Both the position numbers and the translations under genes were made by a program. The notes under the pieces are model-generated. The model saw nothing but the letters and a program-made list of their open reading frames with translations, was not told the origin of the DNA and made no database searches. From Sphingobacterium sp. CZ-UAM (GTDB taxonomy: Bacteria; Bacteroidota; Bacteroidia; Sphingobacteriales; Sphingobacteriaceae), in the NCBI RefSeq assembly GCF_002000245.1, contig NZ_MTCM01000004.1, positions 186,001 to 250,000 on the forward strand: a DNA stretch of 64,000 bases, given 5' to 3'. How positions within the stretch are numbered: the first letter of the stretch is position 1; every line of letters begins with the position of its first letter. This document shows positions 51,827 through 60,892 of the stretch, piece by piece.

Positions 51827-52053
51827 AGATTTTCCTGTTGCGAAAGTTTATTTTCAAATCTTGTCTTAGGGCAAGATTTTTATCGAAGGTTCCGCTTAAT
51901 TTTATCTTCACTTCCGAAGATAGCCCACCTGGCTGCTATGCTATAGGAAAGAAAATTTGAGAAAATAAGGTATTGCGTGGATCTTTTGGAATCATCAAAA
52001 AGATAAAGATGCACGCCAAAAGAAACAATCAATATATTCAAAAATTAGAAATC

Positions 52054-52515
52054 ATGGCAAAATTACACGCTTATTTAAATTTCGACGGTAACTGTGAAGA
52101 AGCTTTCACATTTTACGAAAAGGTTTTTAAAACAAAAAATCCAGGTTATATGCGATATGGCGATATTCCAGCGGACCCGCACATGCCTCCCATTTCGGAT
52201 GAAGCAAAAACCAAGATCTGCCATACGGCCATTTCCATCAATGGCGAGAGTATGCTTATGGGGGCTGATGTCATTCCAGGCTTTGGTCAGGCCTATGCGC
52301 AGGGCAACAATACCTATGTCATGTTGATGTGCGACGATCGCGATGAAGCCACAGCACTTTACGAAGCACTTAGTGTCAACGCAAAAGTAGTGGAAATGCC
52401 TTTGGGCGAAACATTTTTCGCAGAATTATACAGCTCATTTCAGGATCAGTTTGGCATCTGTTGGATGGTCTATTTCGGAGGCAATAAAGACGAAGATTGC
52501 GAAAGCAAGGGTTAA
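52054..52515 (+). CDS. VOC (PhnB-like) superfamily protein
   Basis: 153 residues starting MAKLHAYLNFDGNCEEAFTF, with YEKVFKTKNPGYMRYGDIPADP and INGESMLMGADV typical of PhnB-type VOC proteins. No functional assignment is possible; the family includes metal-dependent enzymes and resistance proteins. I use the ATG at 52054 rather than the longer frame from 51973. A very strong terminator follows. Confidence 0.86.
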   Translation: MAKLHAYLNFDGNCEEAFTFYEKVFKTKNPGYMRYGDIPADPHMPPISDEAKTKICHTAISINGESMLMGADVIPGFGQAYAQGNNTYVMLMCDDRDEATALYEALSVNAKVVEMPLGETFFAELYSSFQDQFGICWMVYFGGNKDEDCESKG

Positions 52516-52556
52516 AAGCCCTGAGATTTAAATCCATGAATAAGGCTGCGGAATGC

Positions 52557-52595
52557 ATATAAACGGGGCAGTCCAGTGGACTGCCCCGTTTATAT
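52557..52595. terminator. Strong bidirectional terminator (18-19 bp stem)
   Basis: TATAAACGGGGCAGTCCA (52558-52575), a 1-base middle, TGGACTGCCCCGTTTATA (52577-52594), with one more A-T pair outside. It lies between the convergent VOC and HopJ genes. Confidence 0.92.
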
Positions 52596-52666
52596 TTGAT
52601 AGTGCAAAACTGTATCGAAGAACTACTGGTTCGTTTTTAACAAGGATCGTTGGTAACAGTTCCTAC

Positions 52667-53002
52667 TTATTTACTGGCCAGCACATCCCCTTCAAAGGCA
52701 ACACTATCCCAGCCATTTGCCATAAACTGTCTGATATTCTGGTGACCATCTCCTATCGGGTTGTCGAGTACATTCTGATAATGTTCTGCAAACAGGCCCA
52801 AGGTATCCGTTTCTGAAAGATTGTTTAATCTGGCAAAATACAATACTTTTGCGCTCCCCTGGTTTTCGGTTGCCGAGTTTTTCAGGTTTCCGTTTTGAAA
52901 GGATGCTGGGGTATAGGTATACTGTTCTGCGATATGATCCAGGACTTCCTGAAACTGAAGTTGGCTTCCCTTTGACTTCGCTAATAATTCTTCTATTTTC
53001 AT
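52667..53002 (-). CDS. HopJ type III effector family protein
   Basis: 111 residues; the whole length matches HopJ: FQEVLDHIAEQYTYTPASFQNG, GSAKVLYFARLN, LFAEHYQNVLDNPIGDGHQNIR. Despite the name, this family is common in free-living bacteria without type III secretion, and no secretion genes are here. Role unknown. Confidence 0.85.
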   Translation of the reverse strand: MKIEELLAKSKGSQLQFQEVLDHIAEQYTYTPASFQNGNLKNSATENQGSAKVLYFARLNNLSETDTLGLFAEHYQNVLDNPIGDGHQNIRQFMANGWDSVAFEGDVLASK

Positions 53003-53072
53003 CAGATTTTGTATATGCTTTATGCTAATTGTTTATTAAAGTTCTTTGTATTTAGTCTTTCCTACCGAATTG

Positions 53073-54911
53073 TTAAATAATACCATACAGCGAGCCGCCT
53101 TTTGCCCCCAGCTGGTCCACCCGCTTTTCAACGGCTTGATCTTTAATCAATGCCGGAGCGTGATGTGGTTTCGTTCGGGCATCAATAATCATTGGGCCTT
53201 CACAGCCCCAATGTTTGAAGGAAGTAAAGCTTTTGATTCCATGGATATCAAAGGCGGGATTACTCCGCGTAAAGGTTGTCCAGACGAAGTTATTCACTGT
53301 CTCGGCTGTAAAACTGGCATCGTCGCATAGAACCAGCAGGGGAAAACCTTCCCAAGCCAATCCTTCGGCCACATGGCACCACTGGCGAATCACCTCAGTC
53401 TCATCTGCATAGGTGGTGAAGGCTTTTCCATCAATCGCCAATACACCCGGCATCACCAGCTTTGCCTGGTTAAAAGGTCGCGGCAGATCAAAATTTGCAG
53501 GCAATGCTCTTGCCAGTTCCCTTTTCTTTGTCCCGGCAGCAGCAAACACCACCTTCGACCCAGCGTTTAATCCATCACCTGAATAATCTAAGGTATCTAT
53601 CGTCGTATTTGTCTGAAAATGAAGGTCCCGTGCAGGGTCAATCCGTTCCAGGATATGTGCAAAAAACGCCGGAATATCATAGATATCCAATTTAGGATCA
53701 TCCTCGTGTGCTGAAATAAAAAGATACTTCGCCAGGCTCAGTTGGTTTTTTCCAAGAATCTGATTGGCGATGGTTAAAATTTCCTGCGGCCGGTCCACAC
53801 GTTGATAAGGTGTATAGCGTTCTGATCCTATAGCAAATAATAAGGGATGTACTCCAGCCGCATCCACCGCATTGACAGCATGCAAGCCTGAGATTTCCTG
53901 TGGGATGGCCGAGCCTGTTATTTCGTGAATCAATGCCCCAAAACTGGTATCCTCCTGCGGTGGTCTGCCCACCACGGTAAAAGACCAGATCGGGTCTTTC
54001 TTATGGTATACATTATGCACTTTCATTAAAGGAAACGGATGAGTGAGACTGTAATAGCCAATATGGTCACCAAATGGCCCCTCCGGTTTATTTTCATTAG
54101 GGTACACAGTTCCCGTGATCACAAAATCCGCATCCGCAGAAATACAAAAACCTTCGTCGTCGTAAAAATAGCGGAACCGTCTATTGCCTAAAGCTCCGGC
54201 AAAGATCATTTCAGAAAGTCCCTCTGGCAGCGGCATGACCGCAGACAGGGGATGCGCAGGCGGACCACCCACAAAAATACTTACTTTAAGTGGCATACCA
54301 AGTTCATTGGCCTTGGTCTGATGTATACCGATTCCGCGGTGCAGTTGGTAGTGCAATCCTATTTCCCGATCCGGGATATAGTCATTGCCCGAAAGCTGAA
54401 TCCGGTACATGCCCAGATTAGCATGCATAATTCCCGGCTTATTTACATCCTCCGTATAGACCTGTGGCATGGTCACAAAAGCACCACCATCCATAGGCCA
54501 ATTAACGATCTGGGGAAGCTTGCTAATGCTTGTTTTACCATGAAGGATCGGAGCTCCTGCCTTTCTTTTCCAAGGTAGGGCACCTAGCGCAGTCATGGAT
54601 GAACCGACATATTGAAATGGATTTTTTAGCACAGCGCCTGGATTCATCTTGACGTCCACTAACTTCTTAAGATGATCCAATGAGTCACGGAACATAAACT
54701 TCGAACGGTCCAATGTACCAAATAGATTGGATACAGCGGGAAATTCTGAACCTTTGATATTTTCAAAATACAATGCCGGCCCTGCCACATCAAACACCCG
54801 CATGTGAATTGCGGCCATTTCAAGGTAAGGATCGACTTCTTCTTTAATCCGGATTAAATGACCATGTTTTTCAAGATCCGCAACACATGCCGCTAGACTA
54901 TTGTATCCCAT
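53073..54911 (-). CDS. UbiD family decarboxylase
   Basis: 612 residues. GMYRIQLSGNDYIPDREIGLHYQLHRGIGIHQ and EGPFGDHIGYYSLTHPFPLMKVHNVYHKKDPI are the prenyl-FMN and metal-binding regions. At about 610 aa it is of the long type used in menaquinone (futalosine-type) pathways of some bacteria, but UbiD also acts on aromatic acids. It needs prenyl-FMN from a UbiX-type enzyme, which is not in this window. Confidence 0.88.
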   Translation of the reverse strand: MGYNSLAACVADLEKHGHLIRIKEEVDPYLEMAAIHMRVFDVAGPALYFENIKGSEFPAVSNLFGTLDRSKFMFRDSLDHLKKLVDVKMNPGAVLKNPFQYVGSSMTALGALPWKRKAGAPILHGKTSISKLPQIVNWPMDGGAFVTMPQVYTEDVNKPGIMHANLGMYRIQLSGNDYIPDREIGLHYQLHRGIGIHQTKANELGMPLKVSIFVGGPPAHPLSAVMPLPEGLSEMIFAGALGNRRFRYFYDDEGFCISADADFVITGTVYPNENKPEGPFGDHIGYYSLTHPFPLMKVHNVYHKKDPIWSFTVVGRPPQEDTSFGALIHEITGSAIPQEISGLHAVNAVDAAGVHPLLFAIGSERYTPYQRVDRPQEILTIANQILGKNQLSLAKYLFISAHEDDPKLDIYDIPAFFAHILERIDPARDLHFQTNTTIDTLDYSGDGLNAGSKVVFAAAGTKKRELARALPANFDLPRPFNQAKLVMPGVLAIDGKAFTTYADETEVIRQWCHVAEGLAWEGFPLLVLCDDASFTAETVNNFVWTTFTRSNPAFDIHGIKSFTSFKHWGCEGPMIIDARTKPHHAPALIKDQAVEKRVDQLGAKGGSLYGII

Positions 54912-55235
54912 ATATTAAATCTGTATCAACGCGTTAATCCACAAATTTAACAGAATATTTTAGAAGTAATAATTATTCATCCCTGTTTATCGCTATTGGA
55001 ATAACACTGACAAGCTAATTTATTTCATCAGGTCAGTAAGCTAAAAAGCCTGCTTACTATCGTCTACCTCAAAGACAGCACTATAGTGCTGCCTAAGGAA
55101 TAGCGTTAGGCGAATATGAATCGATAAAAAATAGACAATTCAGAAAAAAACATCATGTCCTTATGAGCACCAACAGTCATGAAAACCAACTGAAGGTTCT
55201 TTCTGACAATAGAAATCAAAAAAATCAGAAAAAAA
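54912..55235. other. 324-base gap between ubiD and Rossmann gene
   Basis: No gene is seen. It holds the hairpin AGTAAGC (55035-55041)/GCTTACT (55052-55058) and the perfect 16-bp palindrome CAGCACTATAGTGCTG (55076-55091). They may end the minus-strand Rossmann-protein transcript or bind a regulator; no small RNA is proven. Confidence 0.5.
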
Positions 55236-56105
55236 TCAGGTATCCATGCTAACATAGGCCTTCAGTGGCGTAAATTCAAAGGGCTGAACTTTCTGCCAGG
55301 TCGAATTATCTACATTTTTTTCATAATAGAGTACTCTTCTAAACTCATCAATATCTTCCTTATTGATATCGTTTAATCGGCTCAGCAGTAATTTTGCAAA
55401 AAATTTATTCACACCGATCTCACGTTTCTGTGTCCCGGAAGTATAATTTAGAAATTGATAAAATAGGTTTCTAAACGTCACCTCTTCATGCCCGCCGAGG
55501 TAGATAATCTCGGATATAAAATTTTCCTCCCAAGGCATTTCCCGCAGCCAACGGTACACATCCAGCAGGGGCAAGGGATGAAATTTCAGGGAAGCAACCC
55601 AGTTCCAATAAAATATCGTTTGCCGTTTGGCCAATTTGCCAAAAATCCGGTTCAGGACACTTTCCTTTCCGATAACACTGCTTTTAACAACAATGGTATA
55701 CTGTACACGCAAGGCCTCCAATAGATTACGGACAGGTTCTAAAAAATGCTCATCCATCAACCGGGCTACATAAATCACGCGGTTATTCCCTGCCCGCTTA
55801 CAGATTTCAACGAAATTACGCAGGCCAAGTAGTTCCAGCTGAAGCTGTATATCGTTATCCAGCGTCGGAACCTGCGTAAAATAGATCGCGAAGTTGAGGT
55901 CTCTAATCTGAAAATTATCGTAAGCCGGCCCTTTCCGCAACAGATCAAGCTCAAATAATGTTGCCGTTACTTTCTCTTTCACAATTTTATTAAAAATAGA
56001 TAAGTTGCGAACCAAACCCGTCACATCAAAATCCTCCGTCTGTAAATAGCATGACGCCCGTCGTCCCAAATAGGTATTTAGCCCACTAATTAAAACCTTC
56101 TTCAT
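55236..56105 (-). CDS. NAD(P)-binding Rossmann-fold (NmrA-like) protein
   Basis: 289 residues beginning MKKVLISGLNTYLGRRASCY (a GxxxxxG Rossmann loop), followed by LVRNLSIFNKI, VIYVARLM and a C-terminal IIYLGGHEEVTFRNL. It resembles NmrA/YbjT-like atypical SDRs. It lacks YxxxK. It faces the photolyase gene across a 526-base gap; a photolyase neighbour of this fold occurs elsewhere, but the functional link is only suggested here. Confidence 0.65.
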   Translation of the reverse strand: MKKVLISGLNTYLGRRASCYLQTEDFDVTGLVRNLSIFNKIVKEKVTATLFELDLLRKGPAYDNFQIRDLNFAIYFTQVPTLDNDIQLQLELLGLRNFVEICKRAGNNRVIYVARLMDEHFLEPVRNLLEALRVQYTIVVKSSVIGKESVLNRIFGKLAKRQTIFYWNWVASLKFHPLPLLDVYRWLREMPWEENFISEIIYLGGHEEVTFRNLFYQFLNYTSGTQKREIGVNKFFAKLLLSRLNDINKEDIDEFRRVLYYEKNVDNSTWQKVQPFEFTPLKAYVSMDT

Positions 56106-56631
56106 TCTTATAATTATTTATGAGCATTCGCTTTTAAGGGTATAAATGAGCTTTTTGCTGCTATTTCCCACTATTTATTTTGCCTATTTTAGGTAGTCAT
56201 AATGCTGCTTTCTGCGATTTAAATGAGCAGCATGATTTTTGACTGGATCTCATTTTGACTATCCTATAAGATTGCAAAAGTCCATGTTGGTTTTCTCTTC
56301 AAATATGTTGACTAACTCATATCACGATTCCCTAATTTTAGAACAGAGAAAGCTCAAATAAGTTTAACACTATTTTTATTTTTTCTGTTGTAACAACTTG
56401 TTTTCATAGCTCAAGGGGCGAACATTAATAGATCGGGGTATTTTCTACACATAAAATTAAGAGAATAAAACTCCTAGCTGATTTTTTTGATATAGGACGA
56501 TTTGTCCAAAACCGCTTCTTTGTCCTTTTTGTGTCAATTCACGCCTAAATATTTTCACAAACATAATATCCTTATATATTTGTAAATCTTCTGAAAATAG
56601 GCTGCACTAAAAAGTATTTATCTTCACCTCT
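56106..56631. other. 526-base gap between the divergent Rossmann and photolyase genes
   Basis: AT-rich and without a convincing ORF. It includes ATGCTGCT (56202-56209)/AGCAGCAT (56226-56233) followed by GATTTTT, which looks like a small hairpin with a T run on the plus strand, and the photolyase promoter at 56575-56582. A small RNA ending at 56240 is possible but unsupported. Confidence 0.5.
56575..56582 (+). promoter_or_regulatory. Candidate promoter of the photolyase gene
   Basis: TATATTTG matches TAnnTTTG with TTT at the -33 position (56553-56555). The ATG at 56632 is 50 bases further on. Confidence 0.45.
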
Positions 56632-57906
56632 ATGGACAAAAGGGCTACAATGATCTGGTTTAGAAATGATTTAAGACTTCATGACAATGAAGTATTTTAT
56701 CAAGCCTCGGAAAAGAGTTCCTTTATCATTCCAGTCTATTGTTTTGATCCCCGTTATTTCGACCGCAATCAATTTGGCAATTTAAATACAGGTGTGCTGC
56801 GGGCAGCCTTTGTTATCGAAGCTGTCACGGCCTTAAAAGAAAAATTAAAAAGCCATGGCAGCGACCTGCTGACTTATATTGGTAAGCCAGAAGACATTAT
56901 CCCACGAATTGCTCAAAAATATCAGGTCAACGAGGTCTATCACCATCGTGAAGTTGCATTGCGCGAGACTTCTATTTCAGAGAAAGTAGAGCGTAAGCTC
57001 TGGAACAGCAAAATCAACCTGCGTCATTTTATCGGGCACACACTTTACCATAAAGAGGATCTGCCTTTTCCGATCAAGGATATTCCAAATGCGTTTTCCG
57101 TTTTCAAGAAAAAGGTGGAACGCGAGAGTTCGGTACGTCAACCGATTCCATTTCCCTCAAATTTCCTGACGCCACCGCACCTTGAGGACACGAAGATCCC
57201 CACGTTAAAGGACCTGGGCTATTCAGATGAGGACATCAAGTCTGTTGATGACATCTATATATTAGGCGGTGAAGACACTGCATTGAGCATTATGCACTCA
57301 GTTTTGTCCACCTATCCAGAGACAGAGCAAGACCCGATGATATTGGGTCCTTTTATCGCTGCTGGAGCTTTGTCCCCGATTCTTCTTTACAACAACATTA
57401 AGAAATTGGAAGAAGGAAAAAAAGACAAACGATTCGAGAAAATAATAGATAGTTTACTTTGGCGGGATTATTTCCGTTTTATGCTCAAGAAATACCCCAA
57501 TATATTTTTTAAGCCATTGGGCGCTAAAAATAACGGCACCGTGGATATTCCTGTACTAACGGTTAATGAAGAGTTATTTGAGCAGTGGAAATCGGGTCAG
57601 ACAGCTGATGATTTCATCAATAGTACCATGATACAACTCAAAAAAACGGGTTATATTCCCTATCAGGCGGGATTGATCGCCGCAAGTTATCTGGTACATG
57701 AATATCAGGTCAATTGGTTAAAGGGAGCGTCATGGTTTGAGGAACAGCTTTTGGACTATTCTCCGGCCACCTTATACGGACAATGGTCCCATGTTGCTGG
57801 AGTGGGCACCAGTGATAAGGACAATAAGGCTTTGGACTGGCAGAAATTGATCAAAACCAACTTCCCCAATGGTCTTCCAAAACTGGATGAATTGCTTGCT
57901 AAATAA
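56632..57906 (+). CDS. Cryptochrome DASH / DASH-type photolyase
   Basis: 424 residues. The N-terminal WFRNDLRLHDNEVF and the FAD-binding half (LLWRDYFRFMLKKYPN, SWFEEQLLDYSPATLYGQWSHVAGVGTSDKDN) are characteristic of the CRY-DASH family, which uses FAD and MTHF to repair UV lesions, chiefly in single-stranded DNA. It is on the short side of the family, so the chromophore-binding part may be compact. Single gene. Confidence 0.92.
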   Translation: MDKRATMIWFRNDLRLHDNEVFYQASEKSSFIIPVYCFDPRYFDRNQFGNLNTGVLRAAFVIEAVTALKEKLKSHGSDLLTYIGKPEDIIPRIAQKYQVNEVYHHREVALRETSISEKVERKLWNSKINLRHFIGHTLYHKEDLPFPIKDIPNAFSVFKKKVERESSVRQPIPFPSNFLTPPHLEDTKIPTLKDLGYSDEDIKSVDDIYILGGEDTALSIMHSVLSTYPETEQDPMILGPFIAAGALSPILLYNNIKKLEEGKKDKRFEKIIDSLLWRDYFRFMLKKYPNIFFKPLGAKNNGTVDIPVLTVNEELFEQWKSGQTADDFINSTMIQLKKTGYIPYQAGLIAASYLVHEYQVNWLKGASWFEEQLLDYSPATLYGQWSHVAGVGTSDKDNKALDWQKLIKTNFPNGLPKLDELLAK

Positions 57907-58054
57907 ATCTTCGGCAGAAATAAATAATTTCAAAACAAAAGAAATTTGTAGGGCACTGCAAGGCACTTTTAAAACCTGCTAAAAATGTTAAGAATTGGAT
58001 AGATTTATTGATTAAATTATTCAATTTCAGTATTAGAAACTCTTTTTTTATTCA

Positions 58055-58062
58055 TAACTTTG
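58055..58062 (+). promoter_or_regulatory. Candidate promoter of sucA
   Basis: TAACTTTG matches TAnnTTTG, with TTA (then 19 bases) upstream. The ATG at 58088 lies 25 bases downstream. Confidence 0.6.
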
Positions 58063-58087
58063 ACAAATTTCATAGTTTTAATTGTAA

Positions 58088-60829
58088 ATGGACAATCTGA
58101 CATATTTGAGTAATGCTGATTCGGCTTATGTCGATGGCTTATATCAATCGTACAAGCAAGATCCTCAATCGGTAGATTTCGGATGGCAAAAATTCTTTGA
58201 AGGTTTTGATTTCGGTCAACATGCTGGTGGAACAACAACTTCAGTAGGCGAAGCAACTCCTGAGCACGTATTGAAAGAAATCAATGTGCTGAACATGATC
58301 AATGGTTACCGTGACCGCGGTCACCTCTTCACACACACAAACCCCGTTCGCGAAAGACGTAAGTACTACCCTGGTAAAGAATTGGAAACTTTTGGTCTTG
58401 CTGAGGCAGACATGAGCACAGTTTTCAATGCAGGTGTTGAAGTTGGTTTGGGTCCAGCAACATTAAAAGATATCCGTCAACTGGTTGAAGATACCTATTG
58501 CCGTTCTATTGGTGCAGAATTCAAATATATCCGTAATCCGGAGAAAATAAAATGGTTACAGGACCGTATGGAAGCGGACCGTAATATGCCAAAATTCTCT
58601 TTGGACACCAAAAAGAGAATCCTAAACAAACTTAATGATGCTGTTGTATTTGAAAACTTTTTGGGTACTAAATTTTTAGGTCAAAAACGTTTCTCTTTAG
58701 AAGGTGCAGAAAGCTTAATTCCTGCATTGGATTCGGTCATCGAAAAAGGTGCGGAAATTGGCATCCAGGAGTTTGTTATCGGTATGGCTCACCGCGGTCG
58801 TTTGAACGTCTTGACCAATATCATGGGTAAATCTAGCAAATCCATTTTCTCGGAATTTGAAGGTAAAACTTATGCAGACGATCCCGAAGTAAATTTTGGT
58901 GGTGACGTAAAATACCATTTAGGTTTCTCATCTGAGGTTAAAACAAACGATGGTAAATCTGTCCATTTAAGTTTGGCACCTAACCCTTCGCACCTGGAAA
59001 CAGTAGATCCTATTGTAGAAGGTATGGTACGTTCTAAAATTGACTTCAAATACGATGGTGATTCATCGAAAATTGCGCCGATCATTATTCATGGTGATGC
59101 AGCAATCGCTGGTCAGGGTGTGGTATACGAGGTAACTCAGATGTCCAAACTCGATGGTTATAAAACGGGTGGTACAGTACATATTGTCATCAATAACCAA
59201 ATCGGATTTACAACGAACTATAAAGACGCACGTTCTGGAACATATTGTACAGACGTGGCAAAAATCACTTCTTCACCTGTATTCCATGTCAATGGGGATG
59301 ATGCAGAAGCTGTCGTTTATGCAATTAATTTAGCTGTTGAATACCGTCAAAAATACAAGACAGACGTATTTATCGATTTGTTATGCTACAGAAGATTTGG
59401 TCACAATGAGGCTGATGAACCTAAGTTCACACAACCTTTGTTGTACAAAATCATTGAGAAACATCCGAATCCAAAAGAAGTATACGCAAAAAAATTAATC
59501 GCCGAAGGAAGTATTGATGAAGCGTATTCGAAAAATATAGAAAAGGTATTTAAAGCTGAATTGCAGACCAAACTTGAGGAAGCAAAAACAGTTGAAGTAT
59601 TGACGGAAGATATTCCGATGTTTAAAGGTGCCTGGGAAGGATTGCGCCCAGCGAAGAAAGGGGAAGTCTCTACCACTACGGATAAAACTAAAGTTACAAA
59701 GGATTTATTCTTAAAATTAGCGAAAGAAATCACCACATTACCTGCGGATAAAAAATTCTTCCGTAAGATCACTCGTTTATTTGAAGATCGTGCAAAAATG
59801 ATCAGCAACGATTCGTATGATTGGGCAATGGGTGAATTGATGGCGTATGCGACTTTATTGGATCAAGGAAACCGTGTTCGTATCTCGGGTCAGGATGTAC
59901 AACGTGGTACATTCTCGCACCGTCATGCGGTATTGACATTGGAAGATTCGGAAGAAAAATACATTCCATTGGCAAATATCAAAGGTGGTGACAAATTCTC
60001 GATTTATAACTCCTTACTCTCCGAATATGCTGTTTTAGGTTTTGAATATGGTTATGCTTCTTCAAACCCTAATTCATTGACCATTTGGGAAGCACAATTT
60101 GGCGATTTCTACAATGGTGCTCAAATCATCGTAGATCAATATTTGTCAAGTGCTGAAACAAAATGGAAACGTTCAAACGGTTTGGTGATGATGCTTCCAC
60201 ATGGTATGGAAGGACAGGGACCTGAGCACTCTTCGGCGCGTATCGAAAGATTCCTTGAATTATGTGCAGATGAGAATATGATCTTAGCTAACTGTACAGT
60301 GCCAGCCAACTATTTCCACTTGTTACGTCGTCAATTGGTACGTGAATTCCGCAAGCCATTGGTGATCTTTACACCGAAATCATTGTTGCGCCATCCTAAA
60401 GTGGTTTCGCCATTGAAAGACTTCACAGAGGGTGTGTTCCAAGAGGTCATCGATGATGCAAATGTAGCGGCAAAAGATGTAAAACGCGTATTGTTCTGCT
60501 CGGGTAAAGTTTACTATGACTTATTGGAAAAACAGGAAGCTGATAAACGTAAAGATGTCGCCATCGTTCGTATCGAGCAATTGTTCCCAATTCCAACTGA
60601 GCAATTGAAGGCTATTCGTAAAAAATACAATAAAGCGAAAGAGTTTGTGTGGGTACAGGAGGAAAATGAGAACATGGGCGCATGGTCTTACTATTGCCGC
60701 AAACTGATGGGCACCGAAATTGCATTCACAGGTTTCGTAGCCCGTAAAGAAAGCGGAAGTACAGCAACAGGTTATATGAAACAACACGTTGCCCAACAAG
60801 CAGAGATCTTAAATAAATCATTCGAATAA
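58088..60829 (+). CDS. sucA: 2-oxoglutarate dehydrogenase E1 component SucA
   Basis: 913 residues. N-terminal motif YLSNADSAYVDGLYQSYKQDPQSVDFGWQKFFEGF; the thiamine-diphosphate domain has GMAHRGRLNVL and HGDAAIAGQGVVYE, then NNQIGFTTNYKDARSGTYCTDVAK; the transketolase-like C-terminus has HGMEGQGPEHSSARIERFLEL. It decarboxylates 2-oxoglutarate in the TCA cycle and passes the succinyl group to OdhB. A short hairpin separates it from sucB. Confidence 0.97.
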   Translation: MDNLTYLSNADSAYVDGLYQSYKQDPQSVDFGWQKFFEGFDFGQHAGGTTTSVGEATPEHVLKEINVLNMINGYRDRGHLFTHTNPVRERRKYYPGKELETFGLAEADMSTVFNAGVEVGLGPATLKDIRQLVEDTYCRSIGAEFKYIRNPEKIKWLQDRMEADRNMPKFSLDTKKRILNKLNDAVVFENFLGTKFLGQKRFSLEGAESLIPALDSVIEKGAEIGIQEFVIGMAHRGRLNVLTNIMGKSSKSIFSEFEGKTYADDPEVNFGGDVKYHLGFSSEVKTNDGKSVHLSLAPNPSHLETVDPIVEGMVRSKIDFKYDGDSSKIAPIIIHGDAAIAGQGVVYEVTQMSKLDGYKTGGTVHIVINNQIGFTTNYKDARSGTYCTDVAKITSSPVFHVNGDDAEAVVYAINLAVEYRQKYKTDVFIDLLCYRRFGHNEADEPKFTQPLLYKIIEKHPNPKEVYAKKLIAEGSIDEAYSKNIEKVFKAELQTKLEEAKTVEVLTEDIPMFKGAWEGLRPAKKGEVSTTTDKTKVTKDLFLKLAKEITTLPADKKFFRKITRLFEDRAKMISNDSYDWAMGELMAYATLLDQGNRVRISGQDVQRGTFSHRHAVLTLEDSEEKYIPLANIKGGDKFSIYNSLLSEYAVLGFEYGYASSNPNSLTIWEAQFGDFYNGAQIIVDQYLSSAETKWKRSNGLVMMLPHGMEGQGPEHSSARIERFLELCADENMILANCTVPANYFHLLRRQLVREFRKPLVIFTPKSLLRHPKVVSPLKDFTEGVFQEVIDDANVAAKDVKRVLFCSGKVYYDLLEKQEADKRKDVAIVRIEQLFPIPTEQLKAIRKKYNKAKEFVWVQEENENMGAWSYYCRKLMGTEIAFTGFVARKESGSTATGYMKQHVAQQAEILNKSFE

Positions 60830-60843
60830 AAACAATTTAAAAT

Positions 60844-60873
60844 CAATTGCGTCTTATGTATAGGACGCAATTG
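60844..60873 (+). other. Hairpin between sucA and sucB
   Basis: CAATTGCGTC (60844-60853) pairs with GACGCAATTG (60864-60873) across a 10-base loop, 20 bases before the sucB start. It has no T tract, so it is likely an RNA stability, processing or attenuation element rather than a terminator. Confidence 0.65.
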
Positions 60874-60892
60874 TCAATAAAGAACATTATAT

